From NCBI RefSeq assembly GCF_003762835.1, contig NZ_RJWA01000001.1, positions 186,001-250,000 on the forward strand: DNA of 64,000 bases, given 5' to 3'. The stretch is from Micromonospora sp. HM5-17. Its GTDB lineage: Bacteria; Actinomycetota; Actinomycetes; Mycobacteriales; Micromonosporaceae. Below the pieces are notes generated by a model. That model saw only the letters and a list, made by a program, of their open reading frames with translations, searched no databases and was not told the DNA's origin. The position numbers and the translations under genes are program-made. How positions within the stretch are numbered: the first letter of the stretch is position 1; each line of letters starts with the position of its first letter. Of the stretch, positions 35,241 to 44,841 are shown in pieces.

Positions 35241-37910
35241 TCACCCCACCGGGTCGATCATCGCCCGCTCACGCGGGAGCAGGGTGATCCCGCCCGACTC
35301 GCACACCCGGTCGAGGAGCTTCCGCGCGCTGGCCCGCGTGCCGGGGTCGTCGGCGGTGGCCACCACCCCGACCAGTGCCTCGGCCACATCCCGCAGGTCA
35401 CGTGCCCCGACCGAGGACTGCGCCGCCGCCGCGAACCACTCGGCCGCCCACTCCCGGTCGCCCCGCTGCGCCGCCAGGGTGGCCTCGATCAGGGCACAGA
35501 TCCCCTCGTCCCGGGGTATCGCGCCGCCTGGCCGCCGGGTGGACACCGGTTCCGCCGTACCGGCCACCTCCTCGGCGGCCTGCTGGGCGCGTAGCTCGGC
35601 GAGGACCGCCGCCGCCTCGTCGAGGCGACCGTCCTGGGCAAGCGCCAAGCCCACCGTGCCGAGCGCCCGGCGGCGGTGCCCCGGGTCGCCGAGGTCGGCC
35701 AGGGCCCGTACGGCGTACCGGCCCTGCCGGACCGCGTCGGCGTACCGACCTTCCAGGCGGGCGACCTCGGCGAGGTTGGCCCGGGCCAGTACGCGAAGCC
35801 GCTCCTCGCCGCACTGTCCGGCCAGCCGGTCGACGGCGGCCAACCGGCGTCGGGCGGCCCGCAGGTCGGCTGTCCGGATCTCGTGCCAGGTGAGGTTGTT
35901 CTGGGCAACCGCCATGTCCCGGATCCGCCCACTCCGGGTCGCCAGCGCCAGGGCCGCCTCACCGTGCCGCCGTGCCTCGTCGTACCCGCCGACGGCCGTC
36001 CAGAGCCCGCAGAGCACGTTCCGCGCCGCGAGTTCGCCGACGACGTCGCCCAGCCGCGCGAACTCCGTCAGCGCCTGCTCGGCGGCGGCCAGCTCCTCGG
36101 GGCCGGCCCCGTGCTCCTGGGCGAGCTGGGCGACACCCACCGCGGCCCAGGCCCGGATCGCGGGGTCGGCGTCGGCCGTGGCGGGATCGTCCAGCAGCCG
36201 CCGCAGCCACTGCCGGCCGGCGACGTCCCGGCCCCGGTACCGCCACCACCGGGTGAGCTGTGCCGCGAGCCGGAGCGCGGTGTGCGGATCGTCGTTCGCG
36301 GCGTGGGCCAGCGCGGCCCACAGGTCGGCGGTCACCTCGTCGAGCAGGCCGACCACCTCGAGGAACTTCGCACCGGCGAGGTCCGGGGCGAGCCGGGCCG
36401 CGAAATCGGCGAAGACCGAGGCGTGCCGGCGACGGATCGCCGCGAGTTCGCCGTCGGCCGCCGCCCGTTCCAGCGCGAAGTCACGGACGACGTCGAGCAG
36501 TCTGAACCGGAGCGGGCCGGTCCCCCGGGCGCTGATCAGCCCCAGTTCCATCAGGCGGTCGAGCACCGGCACCGGATCGTCGCCCGGGTCCGCCTCGCCG
36601 GCGCACCCGACCGGCGCCGGCTCCTCCCTCGACGGGGAGGTGGCGGGCGTCGGCTCGCCGGCCGGCGTGGCCGGCGGCTCCGGGTCCGGGACACCGGCAG
36701 GGCCGGATGCCCGCCGCGCCGGCCGCTCCCCGGATCGCCACCCGGTGAGCATCGCCTCCGCCAGCTCCACCGACCACCGGTTGCGAAGCACCGAGAGCCG
36801 GCGTAGCGCCGCCTGGTCGGCGGGTCCGAGCAGGCGGTAGCTGGCGGCCACCGCGTCCCGCAGCGTCACGCCGAGCGCGGCCCGGGTGACCGGGGGCGTG
36901 GCGAGGTCGAGCACCCGGTTGCCGTAGCGGTCCAGGATCTCGTTGAGGTTCAGCAGCCGCCCGTGCGCCGCGGCGAGTTCGAGCGCGAACGGCAGTCCGC
37001 CGAGCCGACGTACGAGTTCGACCAGGGCCTTCACCTCGTCCGGCTCCGGTGGTTCGCGGCGGACCTGACGCAGCCGGGCGAGGAAGAGCGCGACCGCCGG
37101 ATAGTCGGCGACCACCGCGAGGTCGGCCGGGGCGTCCGCCGGCGGCACCTCCAGCGGGGTGACCGGCCACACCCGCTCGCCGGGCAGCCCCACCGGATGC
37201 CGCCCGGTCGCGACGATCCGCAGGGCCGGCGCGACGGCGGCGAGCCGGTGCACCGCTCCGGCGGTCGCCCCCGGCGCCCGCTCGACCGCGTCGACGAGCA
37301 GCAGGGACGGAGCCCCGGAGAGGCGATGGGCGAGGTCGCTCGCCCGGCCCACCCCGAAGACGGTGGCGACGGCGGAGAGGATGTCACTCTCGGTGGAATC
37401 TTCCGTCACCATGATGCCGTTGGCGCCGCCCGGATACCGGTTCCGCAGCCGGCGGGCAACCGTCAGGGCGAGCGAGGTCTTTCCCACCCCGGCCAGCCCG
37501 ACCAGGCTCACCACGCCGGGGACGGCCTGGGGGCCGGGGACCACCATCGGGGTGAGTTCGGCGAGGTCCCGGTCCCGTCCGATCAGGTGAACCGGCTCGG
37601 GCAGCCCGAGACCGGCGCCGGACGGGCGTCGCCGCACCGCGCCGCCGGTCGTACCCGCCGCCGGCCCCCGGGCCGCGGCCAGGAACTCCGTACGGGCCGG
37701 GCCGGTAAGCCCGAGCGCGGTGGCGAGCAGTTCGACGGTCGTCCGCTGTGGACGGGACGACCGCCCCCGTTCAAGATCGCGAACGGTACGGACCCCGACG
37801 GCGGCCCGTTCCGCCAACTCGGTCTGGGTCAGACCCGCCGCGCGCCGGTACCGACGCAGCAGCGCCGGAAAACCGCTTGCGACTCGGTCGGAGCCATGAT
37901 CCGGAGTCAT
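35241..37910 (-). CDS. XRE-HTH regulator with NTPase and TPR-type domains
   Basis: An 889-residue multidomain regulator. The N-terminal XRE helix-turn-helix (about 14-75: RRYRRAAGLTQTELAERAAVGVRTVRDLERG) is followed by an NB-ARC-like ATPase (P-loop GLAGVGKTS at about 138-146; LLLVDAVE Walker B-like), a winged-helix-like stretch, a low-complexity Pro insert (about 395-440) and C-terminal TPR-like helical repeats (about 530-880). Such proteins act as signal-dependent switches in antibiotic or stress regulation. The ATG at 37910 lacks a strong ribosome site; an ATG at 37952 in the same frame is possible. It is transcribed away from the exporter locus by a distinct promoter. Target unknown. Confidence 0.8.
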   Translation of the reverse strand: MTPDHGSDRVASGFPALLRRYRRAAGLTQTELAERAAVGVRTVRDLERGRSSRPQRTTVELLATALGLTGPARTEFLAAARGPAAGTTGGAVRRRPSGAGLGLPEPVHLIGRDRDLAELTPMVVPGPQAVPGVVSLVGLAGVGKTSLALTVARRLRNRYPGGANGIMVTEDSTESDILSAVATVFGVGRASDLAHRLSGAPSLLLVDAVERAPGATAGAVHRLAAVAPALRIVATGRHPVGLPGERVWPVTPLEVPPADAPADLAVVADYPAVALFLARLRQVRREPPEPDEVKALVELVRRLGGLPFALELAAAHGRLLNLNEILDRYGNRVLDLATPPVTRAALGVTLRDAVAASYRLLGPADQAALRRLSVLRNRWSVELAEAMLTGWRSGERPARRASGPAGVPDPEPPATPAGEPTPATSPSREEPAPVGCAGEADPGDDPVPVLDRLMELGLISARGTGPLRFRLLDVVRDFALERAAADGELAAIRRRHASVFADFAARLAPDLAGAKFLEVVGLLDEVTADLWAALAHAANDDPHTALRLAAQLTRWWRYRGRDVAGRQWLRRLLDDPATADADPAIRAWAAVGVAQLAQEHGAGPEELAAAEQALTEFARLGDVVGELAARNVLCGLWTAVGGYDEARRHGEAALALATRSGRIRDMAVAQNNLTWHEIRTADLRAARRRLAAVDRLAGQCGEERLRVLARANLAEVARLEGRYADAVRQGRYAVRALADLGDPGHRRRALGTVGLALAQDGRLDEAAAVLAELRAQQAAEEVAGTAEPVSTRRPGGAIPRDEGICALIEATLAAQRGDREWAAEWFAAAAQSSVGARDLRDVAEALVGVVATADDPGTRASARKLLDRVCESGGITLLPRERAMIDPVG

Positions 37911-38023
37911 GGCCTGGAAGACTACGCACCTGAGCGGGCCCTCATCAGCCATCCGTCGCGCTACTGACGAAGATGGGCACCGATATCCGACACTTCCCGT
38001 TTGGGAAACGGTGATCCGGTCCG

Positions 38024-40303
38024 CTAGCGCCCGGCCGGCACCGGCTCCGCGACCACCGGGTTCCGCTCGGCCGGACCGACCCAGCGTTCGTACAGCCGGC
38101 GCAGCGGTGCCGGCGCCCACCAGTTCCACTCGCCGAGCAGGCTGAGCACGGCCGGCAACAGCAGCCCCCGCACCACGGTGACGTCGAGCACCACCGCCAC
38201 CACCATGCCGAAGCCGATCTCCTTGACCGCGGTCAGCTCTCCGAGCAGGAAGCCGAGGAAGACGACGCAGATACAGACCGCCGCCGCGGTCACCACCGGG
38301 CCCGTCCGACTGAGCCCGGCCAGCACCGCCCGCTCGCCGGCCCGGGCCCGGCCGTGCGGGGTACGCCGCGCCGACCGGCGCCGCCACTCCTCCCGGATCC
38401 GGGCGAGCAGGAAGACCTCGTAGTCCATCGACAGTCCGAAGACGAAGACGAAGAGCAGGACCGGGGTGGTCAGGTCGAGGGCGCCCCACGGCTCGACGCC
38501 GAGCAGCCCGGCACCGACACCCCACTGGAAGACCACCACCAGGACACCGAGGGTGGCGAGCAGGGTCAACGCGGTCATCACCAGGGCCTTGACCGGAATG
38601 ACGACCGAACCGGTCAACGCGAAGAGAAACACGCCGGCGACCACCAGCAGCACCAGGACGGCGAGCGGCAGTCGGGACGCCACCGACTCCTGGTAGTCGA
38701 CGAGTTCGGCGGCGCCGCCGCCGACCAGCAGCGGTAACGGTTGGTCCAGGGCACGGACCGCCCGGACCAGGTCCCGCGACTCCGGGCCGCCGGTCACCCC
38801 GCGCGGCGTCAGGTCGATCACCAGCGCGTCGCCGGGTACGTCCGGCCGGGGCTGCATCCGGATCACCTCGGGCAGCGTGTTGAGCCGGTTCATCAGGTCC
38901 CGTACCTCGGTGCTGGCCGGGTTGGCCTCGACCACCACGGTCACCGGGGCGGCCCGGCCCGCCTCGAAGTCGCGCAGCAGCACGTCGTGCACCCGGCGAG
39001 CCTCCATGAAGGCCGGCAGCGCCCGGGCGTCGGAGTTGGCCAGATTGGCGCCGAACAGGAACGGGCAGGCGAGCAGCAGCAGGACGACGGAGACGGTCCA
39101 CGCCACCGGGCCCGGCCGGCGCTGGGCGTACCGGGCGAGCCGGCCGAGCAGCCCCGGCCCCGGTCCGGACCGGGGCGGGACGGACGCGACGCGTCGGACC
39201 GGACGGGTGACCAGCGCCCGAAGTCGACTGACCCAGGTGACCGCGGCGGAATCGGGAACGTGCCGGTGGGCGAGGGCGAGCAGGGCCGGCACCAGGGTCA
39301 GCCCGGCCGCGGTGGCCAGGACGACCGCGAGCGCGCCGCCGAGCGCCATCGCGGCGAGCAGCGGCTCCGCGAAGACGTACAGACCGGTCATCGAGGCCGC
39401 CACCGCGAGGCCGGAGACGAGTACGGTTCGGCCCGCGGTGGTCATCGTCCGGACCAGGGCGGTCGCCGGGTCCCCCGCCGCCCGCTCCTCGCGGAACCGG
39501 GCGACGACCAGCAGCGCGTAGTCCACCGTCAGACCGATGCCGAGCAGGGTCACCACGTTGACGGTGAACTCGCCGACCGCGGTCACCGTGGTCAGGCCGT
39601 ACAGCCCCAGCAGCGTCGCGGCGACGGCGGCGAGCGCGGCGAGCAGCGGGATCGCCCCGGCCAGCAGGCCGCCGAGAATCACCACGAGCACCACCAGGAG
39701 TACGCCGAGCGCGATCGACTCGCCGAGCGCGGCGTCCTCGATCGCCTGCTCGGCGAAGGCGCGTTCGGCCAGCGTCTCCCCTCCGACCAGTACCTCGGGC
39801 GCGTCGATGTTCCGCAGGAGTGCGGTGACCCGGTCCTCGATCCGCTCCCGCTCGGCGTCCGGCAGCCCGTCGGCCAGTTCGACCCGGACCAGGGTGCTGC
39901 GGTTGTCGGCACCGATCCGCCCGCCGGCCGTGTGGTAAAGGTCCTCGACCTCGACCACCCCGGGTACGGCGAGCAGGTCGGCCCGGACCCGCCCCACGCT
40001 CTCCACCAGCGCGGGGTCGTACGGGTCGCGGTCCCGGACCACGGCGACCACGACCGGCCCCTCGGGGAGGAGCCGGTCGATACGCCGCTCGGCCCGCTGC
40101 GACTCGGCGTCCGGCCGCAGGTCGTCGGTGCTGGCCAGCCGGTCGAAGACCCGGCCGCCGAGAAGCGCTCCGGCGACGAGCAGGCCCAGCCAGCCGGCCA
40201 CCACCGGCCACCGCCACCGCCACATCGACCGGCCGAGCGCAGCGAGCATCTTCGCGGACCTCCCGGATCCCCGGCCGACACGGTCGTCGCCCTCGGCGCA
40301 CAT
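38024..40303 (-). CDS. MMPL/RND-family membrane transporter
   Basis: A 759-residue MMPL protein with about 12 membrane helices in two halves, each with a large extracytoplasmic loop after the first helix. Landmarks: GIGLTVDYALLVVARFREE in the first half and FGLSMDYEVFLLARIREEW in the second, where the Asp-Tyr pairs match the proton-relay positions. MMPL proteins export lipids or drugs using the proton gradient. The ATG at 40303 has GGTGAT upstream. It lies 107 nt after the FtsX-type permease and may be co-transcribed with it. Confidence 0.92.
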   Translation of the reverse strand: MCAEGDDRVGRGSGRSAKMLAALGRSMWRWRWPVVAGWLGLLVAGALLGGRVFDRLASTDDLRPDAESQRAERRIDRLLPEGPVVVAVVRDRDPYDPALVESVGRVRADLLAVPGVVEVEDLYHTAGGRIGADNRSTLVRVELADGLPDAERERIEDRVTALLRNIDAPEVLVGGETLAERAFAEQAIEDAALGESIALGVLLVVLVVILGGLLAGAIPLLAALAAVAATLLGLYGLTTVTAVGEFTVNVVTLLGIGLTVDYALLVVARFREERAAGDPATALVRTMTTAGRTVLVSGLAVAASMTGLYVFAEPLLAAMALGGALAVVLATAAGLTLVPALLALAHRHVPDSAAVTWVSRLRALVTRPVRRVASVPPRSGPGPGLLGRLARYAQRRPGPVAWTVSVVLLLLACPFLFGANLANSDARALPAFMEARRVHDVLLRDFEAGRAAPVTVVVEANPASTEVRDLMNRLNTLPEVIRMQPRPDVPGDALVIDLTPRGVTGGPESRDLVRAVRALDQPLPLLVGGGAAELVDYQESVASRLPLAVLVLLVVAGVFLFALTGSVVIPVKALVMTALTLLATLGVLVVVFQWGVGAGLLGVEPWGALDLTTPVLLFVFVFGLSMDYEVFLLARIREEWRRRSARRTPHGRARAGERAVLAGLSRTGPVVTAAAVCICVVFLGFLLGELTAVKEIGFGMVVAVVLDVTVVRGLLLPAVLSLLGEWNWWAPAPLRRLYERWVGPAERNPVVAEPVPAGR

Positions 40304-40410
40304 GCAATCACCGTAAGAAGTCGATCGACAGTCCCCTTTTCGACAGAGTTGCCGGACCTCCTGCCCCGTCCCTGCGGCCGACCGGTGGCCGGGCCGGGTC
40401 AGCCGGAGCG

Positions 40411-42918
40411 CTACTCGGCGCTGATGGCTTCGAGCAGTTCGATGCGCGCCGCCCGGCGGGCCGGCCACTGGGCGCCGACGACACCGGCGACCGCCATGGC
40501 CGCGAAGGCACCGACCGCGACGCCGATCGGGACGGCGGTACCGGTGACCGGGCGGCCGAGCACCGCGTGCTGGATCATCGCGCCGAGCAGGACCCCGACG
40601 GCGACCCCGAGCACGCCGCCGACGGCGGCGATCAGGATCGACTCGGTGGTGACCATCAGGCGTACCTGACGCCGACGCATACCGATCGCCCGGAGCAGCC
40701 CGACCTCGCGGGTGCGTTCCAGGACGGACAGCGCCAGTGTGTTGACGATCCCGAGGATCGCGATCAGCAACGACAGGCCGAGCAGCACGGTGGCGATCCG
40801 GATGAGGATGGTGAAGGCACCGGCCTCCTCGCTGGCGTAGCTGGCCGGGGTGTGCAGGCGCACGTCCGGACGGTCGGCGAGCGCGGCGGTCAGCCCGTCT
40901 TCCAGCTCGGATGCGTCGCCGTCCGCGCCGATCAGCAGGGTGTCGCCGTTGCCGGGCCGGAAGTGCTGGTCGGCGAAGGTGTCGGAGACGAGGAGCCCGT
41001 CGCCAATCAGGGCCGCGTCGGCGAAGAGGCCGGCGATGGTCACCGTGACCGGCTTGTCGCGAATGGTCAGCTCGACCGTGTCGCCCACCGACCAGTCCCG
41101 ATCGGCGGCCAACTCCCGGTGGGCGAGGGCACCGGTGGCCAGTCCGTCGAGTGTGCCGGCGGACAGGTCCAGCCGCAGCAGCGTACCGATCGCCGCCGGG
41201 TCGATCGCGGCCAGCGAGACGCGCTGCTCGCCGCTGCCGGCAACGTCGTGGCGGATCGGTGCGGTGGCGGTGACCCCGGGCACCGCCCGGACGGCCGCCA
41301 GTGTCGGATCGCTGAGCTGCCCGCCGCCGACGTTGACCGCGAGGAACGGAGCGCGGACGGTCTTCTCGAGGGCGGCCCGGTCCGCCTGCTCGGCGCTGGC
41401 GGCGAACACGGCGATGCCGGTGGCCAGTGCCACACCGACCAGCAGCGCGGAGACGGTCGCCGCGGTCCGGCGCGGGTTCCGCATCACGTTCTCCACCGCG
41501 AGTCGGGGCAGCAGCCGCGACCGGACCGGTGCCGCGAGCAGCCGCAGCAGCATCCGGGCCAGCTTCGCGGCGAGCAGCACCACGGCGACGAGCAGGGCGA
41601 AGGCGCCGACGACCCCGGCCACGGTGAACGGCGGCTGGTTGCCGAGCAGGGCGAGCAGGCAGAAGAGCACGGCGCCGGTGCCGACGAGCACACCCAGGAT
41701 GGTGCGTACCCGCATCGCCTTGGGGGCGAGGGTGATGTCGCCCTGCAGGGCCGCGACGGGCGGCACGGCGGCGGCCCGGCGGGCGGGCAGTGCTGCCGCG
41801 AGCACCGTGACCAGCACGCCGACGGCGAGGCTCGACAACACCGCGCGGGGCGTCACCTGGAGGGTGCTGCCGAGCACCGGGTCCCGTCCGGCGGCAAAGT
41901 CGATCATGGGCAGCGCCAGCACGACGCCCACCAGCATGCCCACACCGGTGGCGAGCACGCCGACCCCGGCCGCCTCGAGCACCACCAGCAGCATGATCTG
42001 CCGGCGGGTGGCGCCGATCGCCCGGAGTACGCCGAACTCGCGGGCCCGCCGCCCGATCAGCATGGCGAACGTGTTGGCGATCAGCGTCGCCCCGATCAGC
42101 AGGGCGACCAGGGTGAAGGAGAGCAGGATCTGCGCGGCGGTGGCCGCGTCGCTCTCCTCCTGCGCCCGGGACTGCTCGGCCAGGACGGCGCCGTCGTGAG
42201 CCATGAAGTCGGCGGGCAGCGCGGCGGAGACGGTGTCCCGAAGCTGCTGGGTGGACACCCCGGGTGCGGCGGTGATCTCCACCGCGGTGAAGGTGTCCGG
42301 CCGTTGGAGCAGCCGTTGCGCGGTGGCGGTGTCGAACGCGAGGGCGGGTGCCCGGCCGGGGCCGTCCCGCAGCACCGGGTGGTAGGAGTAGATGCCCACC
42401 ACGGTGACCTCTTCGGTGCCCGCCTGGTGCAGCGCGGTGGTCCTGCTGCCCGGGGAGAGGTCGCCGTTGCGCGCGGCCACCTGCTCGACCGCGATCTCGC
42501 CCGGCCCAACCGGTGCGCGTCCCTCCAGTAGCCGCAGGCGCGGGGTGTCGCTCCAGTTCGTACCGATCAGGTCGTCGGCGAAGCCGGCCGGGCGGGCCAC
42601 CTTGCCGTCCTCGCCGACCACGGCCGCGTACCCGTCGACGATGCCGTTGACCGCGGCGACGCCGGGCAGCGTGGCCAGCCGGTTCAGCTCCGCCGCCGGC
42701 AGTACGGCCGGGCGGGCGTCGTACTCGATCTCCTCCTCCGTCTGCGTGGGGGTCACCAGGACCGCCACATCGGTCCGTACGGCGGCGGCGGTGGCGCCGA
42801 TGCTGTCGGCGAAGAACAGGGTGCCGGACACGAACGCGACGCCGAGCACGACCGTGACGAACGTCAGGGCCAGCCGTCCGCGATTGGCCAGCAGGTTTCG
42901 TATCGCGATGAGCCGCAC
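40411..42918 (-). CDS. ABC transporter permease, FtsX/MacB type (two FtsX domains)
   Basis: An 835-residue permease with an N-terminal helix (LANRGRLALTFVTVVLG), an extracytoplasmic domain, three helices, and a second copy of the same plan ending in LLRAIGMRRRQVRLMVTTESI and three final helices. Duplicated FtsX units with GVLRAIGATRRQI/GLLRAIGMRRRQV motifs are typical of single-gene full-length permeases for lipoprotein, lipid or peptide export. It starts 6 nt after the ATPase gene, so the two form one transporter. Confidence 0.92.
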   Translation of the reverse strand: MRLIAIRNLLANRGRLALTFVTVVLGVAFVSGTLFFADSIGATAAAVRTDVAVLVTPTQTEEEIEYDARPAVLPAAELNRLATLPGVAAVNGIVDGYAAVVGEDGKVARPAGFADDLIGTNWSDTPRLRLLEGRAPVGPGEIAVEQVAARNGDLSPGSRTTALHQAGTEEVTVVGIYSYHPVLRDGPGRAPALAFDTATAQRLLQRPDTFTAVEITAAPGVSTQQLRDTVSAALPADFMAHDGAVLAEQSRAQEESDAATAAQILLSFTLVALLIGATLIANTFAMLIGRRAREFGVLRAIGATRRQIMLLVVLEAAGVGVLATGVGMLVGVVLALPMIDFAAGRDPVLGSTLQVTPRAVLSSLAVGVLVTVLAAALPARRAAAVPPVAALQGDITLAPKAMRVRTILGVLVGTGAVLFCLLALLGNQPPFTVAGVVGAFALLVAVVLLAAKLARMLLRLLAAPVRSRLLPRLAVENVMRNPRRTAATVSALLVGVALATGIAVFAASAEQADRAALEKTVRAPFLAVNVGGGQLSDPTLAAVRAVPGVTATAPIRHDVAGSGEQRVSLAAIDPAAIGTLLRLDLSAGTLDGLATGALAHRELAADRDWSVGDTVELTIRDKPVTVTIAGLFADAALIGDGLLVSDTFADQHFRPGNGDTLLIGADGDASELEDGLTAALADRPDVRLHTPASYASEEAGAFTILIRIATVLLGLSLLIAILGIVNTLALSVLERTREVGLLRAIGMRRRQVRLMVTTESILIAAVGGVLGVAVGVLLGAMIQHAVLGRPVTGTAVPIGVAVGAFAAMAVAGVVGAQWPARRAARIELLEAISAE

Positions 42919-42924
42919 GGTCGG

Positions 42925-43707
42925 TTACCGCCTCTCGTCCAGCGCGGTGAGCTTGCGCAGCACCTGTTCGACGGTGGGCGCGCTGAGCCGATCCCGCAGC
43001 TGACCGTCGGCGAGGAACAGCACGTCGTCCGCGATGGCGGCGGCCCGCGGATCGTGGGTCACCATCACCACCGTCTGGCCGTGCTCGTCCACGGTGTAGC
43101 GCATCAGCCGCAGCAGCTCGTCTCCGGTGCGCGAGTCGAGGGCGCCGGTCGGTTCGTCCGCGAAGATCACGCGCGGCCGGGTGATCAGTGCCCGGGCGAG
43201 CGCCACCCGCTGCTGCTGGCCGCCCGAGAGCTCCGCGGGTCGGTGCCGGAGCCGGTCGGCGAGCCCGAGCGTGGCCACCAGTGATCTGAGCAGGGCAGGA
43301 TCGGGTTTGCGTCCGGCGATGGCCAGCGGCAGGGTGATGTTCTCGGCCGCGCTGAGGGTGGGCACCAGGTTGAAGGTCTGGAACACGAAGCCGATCTCGC
43401 GGCGGCGTACCTCGGTCAACGCGGTGTCGGAGAGCGTCTCCAGCGCGGTGTCGCCCAGATAGACCGAACCCTGCGACGGCCGGTCCAGGCCGGCCAGGCA
43501 GTGCAGCAGGGTCGACTTGCCGGACCCGGAGGGCCCCATGACGGCGGTGAACCGACCGGCCGGGATCAGCACGTCGACCTGGTCGAGCGCCACGACCCGT
43601 CCCGGACCGGTGCCATAGACCTTGCGCAACCCCACGGCCCGGACCGCTGCCAGCGGGGCGGGCTCGACGGCGGGTTCGGACAGGGCCGGGCTGGCCTGAT
43701 ACGTCAT
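42925..43707 (-). CDS. ABC transporter ATP-binding protein (LolD/MacB type)
   Basis: A 260-residue ATPase with Walker [11 protein letters not shown]-loop [17 protein letters not shown], signature [15 protein letters not shown], Walker [13 protein letters not shown] and H-loop VTHDPR. It powers the adjacent FtsX-type permease. An Ala/Pro/Glu-rich N-terminal extension of ~25 residues precedes the fold. It is the first gene of the operon and is divergent from the ArsR-type regulator. Confidence 0.95.
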   Translation of the reverse strand: MTYQASPALSEPAVEPAPLAAVRAVGLRKVYGTGPGRVVALDQVDVLIPAGRFTAVMGPSGSGKSTLLHCLAGLDRPSQGSVYLGDTALETLSDTALTEVRRREIGFVFQTFNLVPTLSAAENITLPLAIAGRKPDPALLRSLVATLGLADRLRHRPAELSGGQQQRVALARALITRPRVIFADEPTGALDSRTGDELLRLMRYTVDEHGQTVVMVTHDPRAAAIADDVLFLADGQLRDRLSAPTVEQVLRKLTALDERR

Positions 43708-43799
43708 CGTCTACCTCGTTTCGTCTGCGATCTGAACTGCCCGCCGGCGCCCGTCGGCGCTTCGGGGCGGCGGTTCCCCGAGGGGGAGGACGCAAATGC

Positions 43800-43818
43800 G
43801 CGGGTACTTAGCACCCGC
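43800..43818. promoter_or_regulatory. 19-bp near-perfect palindrome between ABC operon and ArsR gene
   Basis: GCGGGTACTTAGCACCCGC: the nine outer bases on each side pair with one mismatch around a central T. Its place between divergent transporter and regulator genes suggests an operator for the ArsR-type protein. Confidence 0.55.
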
Positions 43819-43900
43819 AAGCCAGCTTTTGCGGTGCCAACTAAACTTTGCACGTGCCCGAGCGTCAGCGTCAACTCCAGTCGACTTGACGGGGAGAGGG

Positions 43901-44332
43901 ATGGCCGCCATGCTTCGTTTGCATATGCAAACTCCAGCCGAGGGCGACGACGAACTCACCGGTGATGACCTGCTCCGAGTGCTCGGGGCACTGGACAACC
44001 CGCACCGGCTGCGGATCCTCGCCGCCCTCGCCCACGGCCGCTTCTACGTGAGCGAACTCGCTCGCCAACTCGGCATCAGCCGCCCGCTGCTCCAGGTGCA
44101 CCTGCGGCGACTGGAGGCGGTCGGGCTGGTGTCGGCCACCGTCGAGCTCGATGCCGACGGCCGGGCGATGAAGTACTACGAAGTGAGTCCCTTCGTGATC
44201 CGCCTCGACCCGCGCGTCGTGGCGGCGGCCGTCCGCACGCTCACACTGCCGGCCCGGGACGCGGCGGAACCCGAGTACGAGAAGCCGGCGCGGCGGCGCC
44301 GGGTGAAGGAGGGACCCGATGGACTACTCTGA
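43901..44332 (+). CDS. ArsR-type winged-helix transcriptional regulator
   Basis: A 143-residue regulator: DDLLRVLGALDNPHRLRILAALAHGRFYVSELARQLGISRPLLQVHLRRLEAVGLV is the HTH (about 19-72), followed by a short beta wing (ATVELDADGRAMKYYEVSPF) and a basic tail. No metal-binding Cys cluster is seen, so it does not look like a classical metal sensor. GGGGAGAGGG is directly before the ATG at 43901; an ATG at 43910 is also possible. It probably controls the divergent ABC/MMPL exporter and the small membrane protein that overlaps its end. Confidence 0.85.
   Translation: MAAMLRLHMQTPAEGDDELTGDDLLRVLGALDNPHRLRILAALAHGRFYVSELARQLGISRPLLQVHLRRLEAVGLVSATVELDADGRAMKYYEVSPFVIRLDPRVVAAAVRTLTLPARDAAEPEYEKPARRRRVKEGPDGLL
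43917..43932. promoter_or_regulatory. Perfect 16-bp palindrome inside the start of the ArsR gene
   Basis: GTTTGCATATGCAAAC is a perfect palindrome about 15 nt into the coding sequence. Related TTTGC half-sites occur upstream (CTTTTGC near 43826, CTTTGCAC near 43846). It could be an intragenic operator for autoregulation. Confidence 0.5.
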
Positions 44333-44579
44333 GGCGCTTATGCCGCTCGCCATCCTCACGCTCGGGGCTACCGTGCTGGTGGTCATCATCTGGCAGGTCT
44401 TCGCCACCTGGCGGGCGAGGGCGGCCCTCACCCGCGAGCGGGAATACCAGAAGTTGGCTGAGGCGGCCGCCAACACCCAGCAGGCCATCGAGCGGCGACT
44501 CGACGAGATATCGACGCAGCTCGCCGGGATGCACGACCGCCTCGCCGCCGCGGAGCGGCTGCTCCGTGAGGTCGAGTGA
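44319..44579 (+). CDS. Small membrane protein with coiled-coil tail
   Basis: An 86-residue protein: membrane helix at about 8-30 (LMPLAILTLGATVLVVIIWQV), then a charged, Ala/Glu/Arg-rich predicted coiled coil (32-86) facing the cytoplasm. It overlaps the regulator gene by 14 nt, so the two are co-translated. It could hold the regulator at the membrane or assist the exporter; both are guesses. Confidence 0.75.
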   Translation: MDYSEALMPLAILTLGATVLVVIIWQVFATWRARAALTREREYQKLAEAAANTQQAIERRLDEISTQLAGMHDRLAAAERLLREVE

Positions 44580-44621
44580 CCCGGTACGTGCCTCCGACCG
44601 CCGCTGGTCGACATCCTGAGC

Positions 44622-44813
44622 GAGACGGTTTCACCACCTGAGCCGGGCCGATGCCGAGAGTTGGCTGCGGCTGGCGCGGCGCTGCGAACAAGCCGGGTTC
44701 AACGCCCTGCTGACCGCCGACGTCGCCACCCTCGACCTGGTCTCACACGGACGTGCCCGGCTCGGGCTCGGCGCCGGCCTCACCCCGGCCGAGTGGCGGG
44801 CCGTCGGCCGGGA
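44622..44813 (+). pseudogene. Decayed partial copy of the LLM/F420-type oxidoreductase gene at 46664
   Basis: The stretch matches the 5' third of the intact gene. The start codon GTG has become GAG (44622), a small deletion shifts the frame and an in-frame TGA appears (about 44638). Similarity is then high through GATGCCGAGAGTTGG and CGGCGCTGCGAA. A 126-bp segment (42 codons) present in the intact gene between two GCCGCCGAC repeats (46760-46768 and 46886-46894) is missing, leaving one repeat. Similarity ends near 44813, shortly before the end of the convergent MarR gene. No product is expected. Confidence 0.85.
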
Positions 44814-44841
44814 TGCCTGGGGCCACGCGGGCGCGCCACGC

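Noticed and set aside
38024-43795. Single 1923-codon minus-strand frame spanning MMPL and ABC genes
   Set aside because: Only the last 759 codons (MMPL) have family features; the upstream part is the antisense-frame shadow of the permease and ATPase genes.
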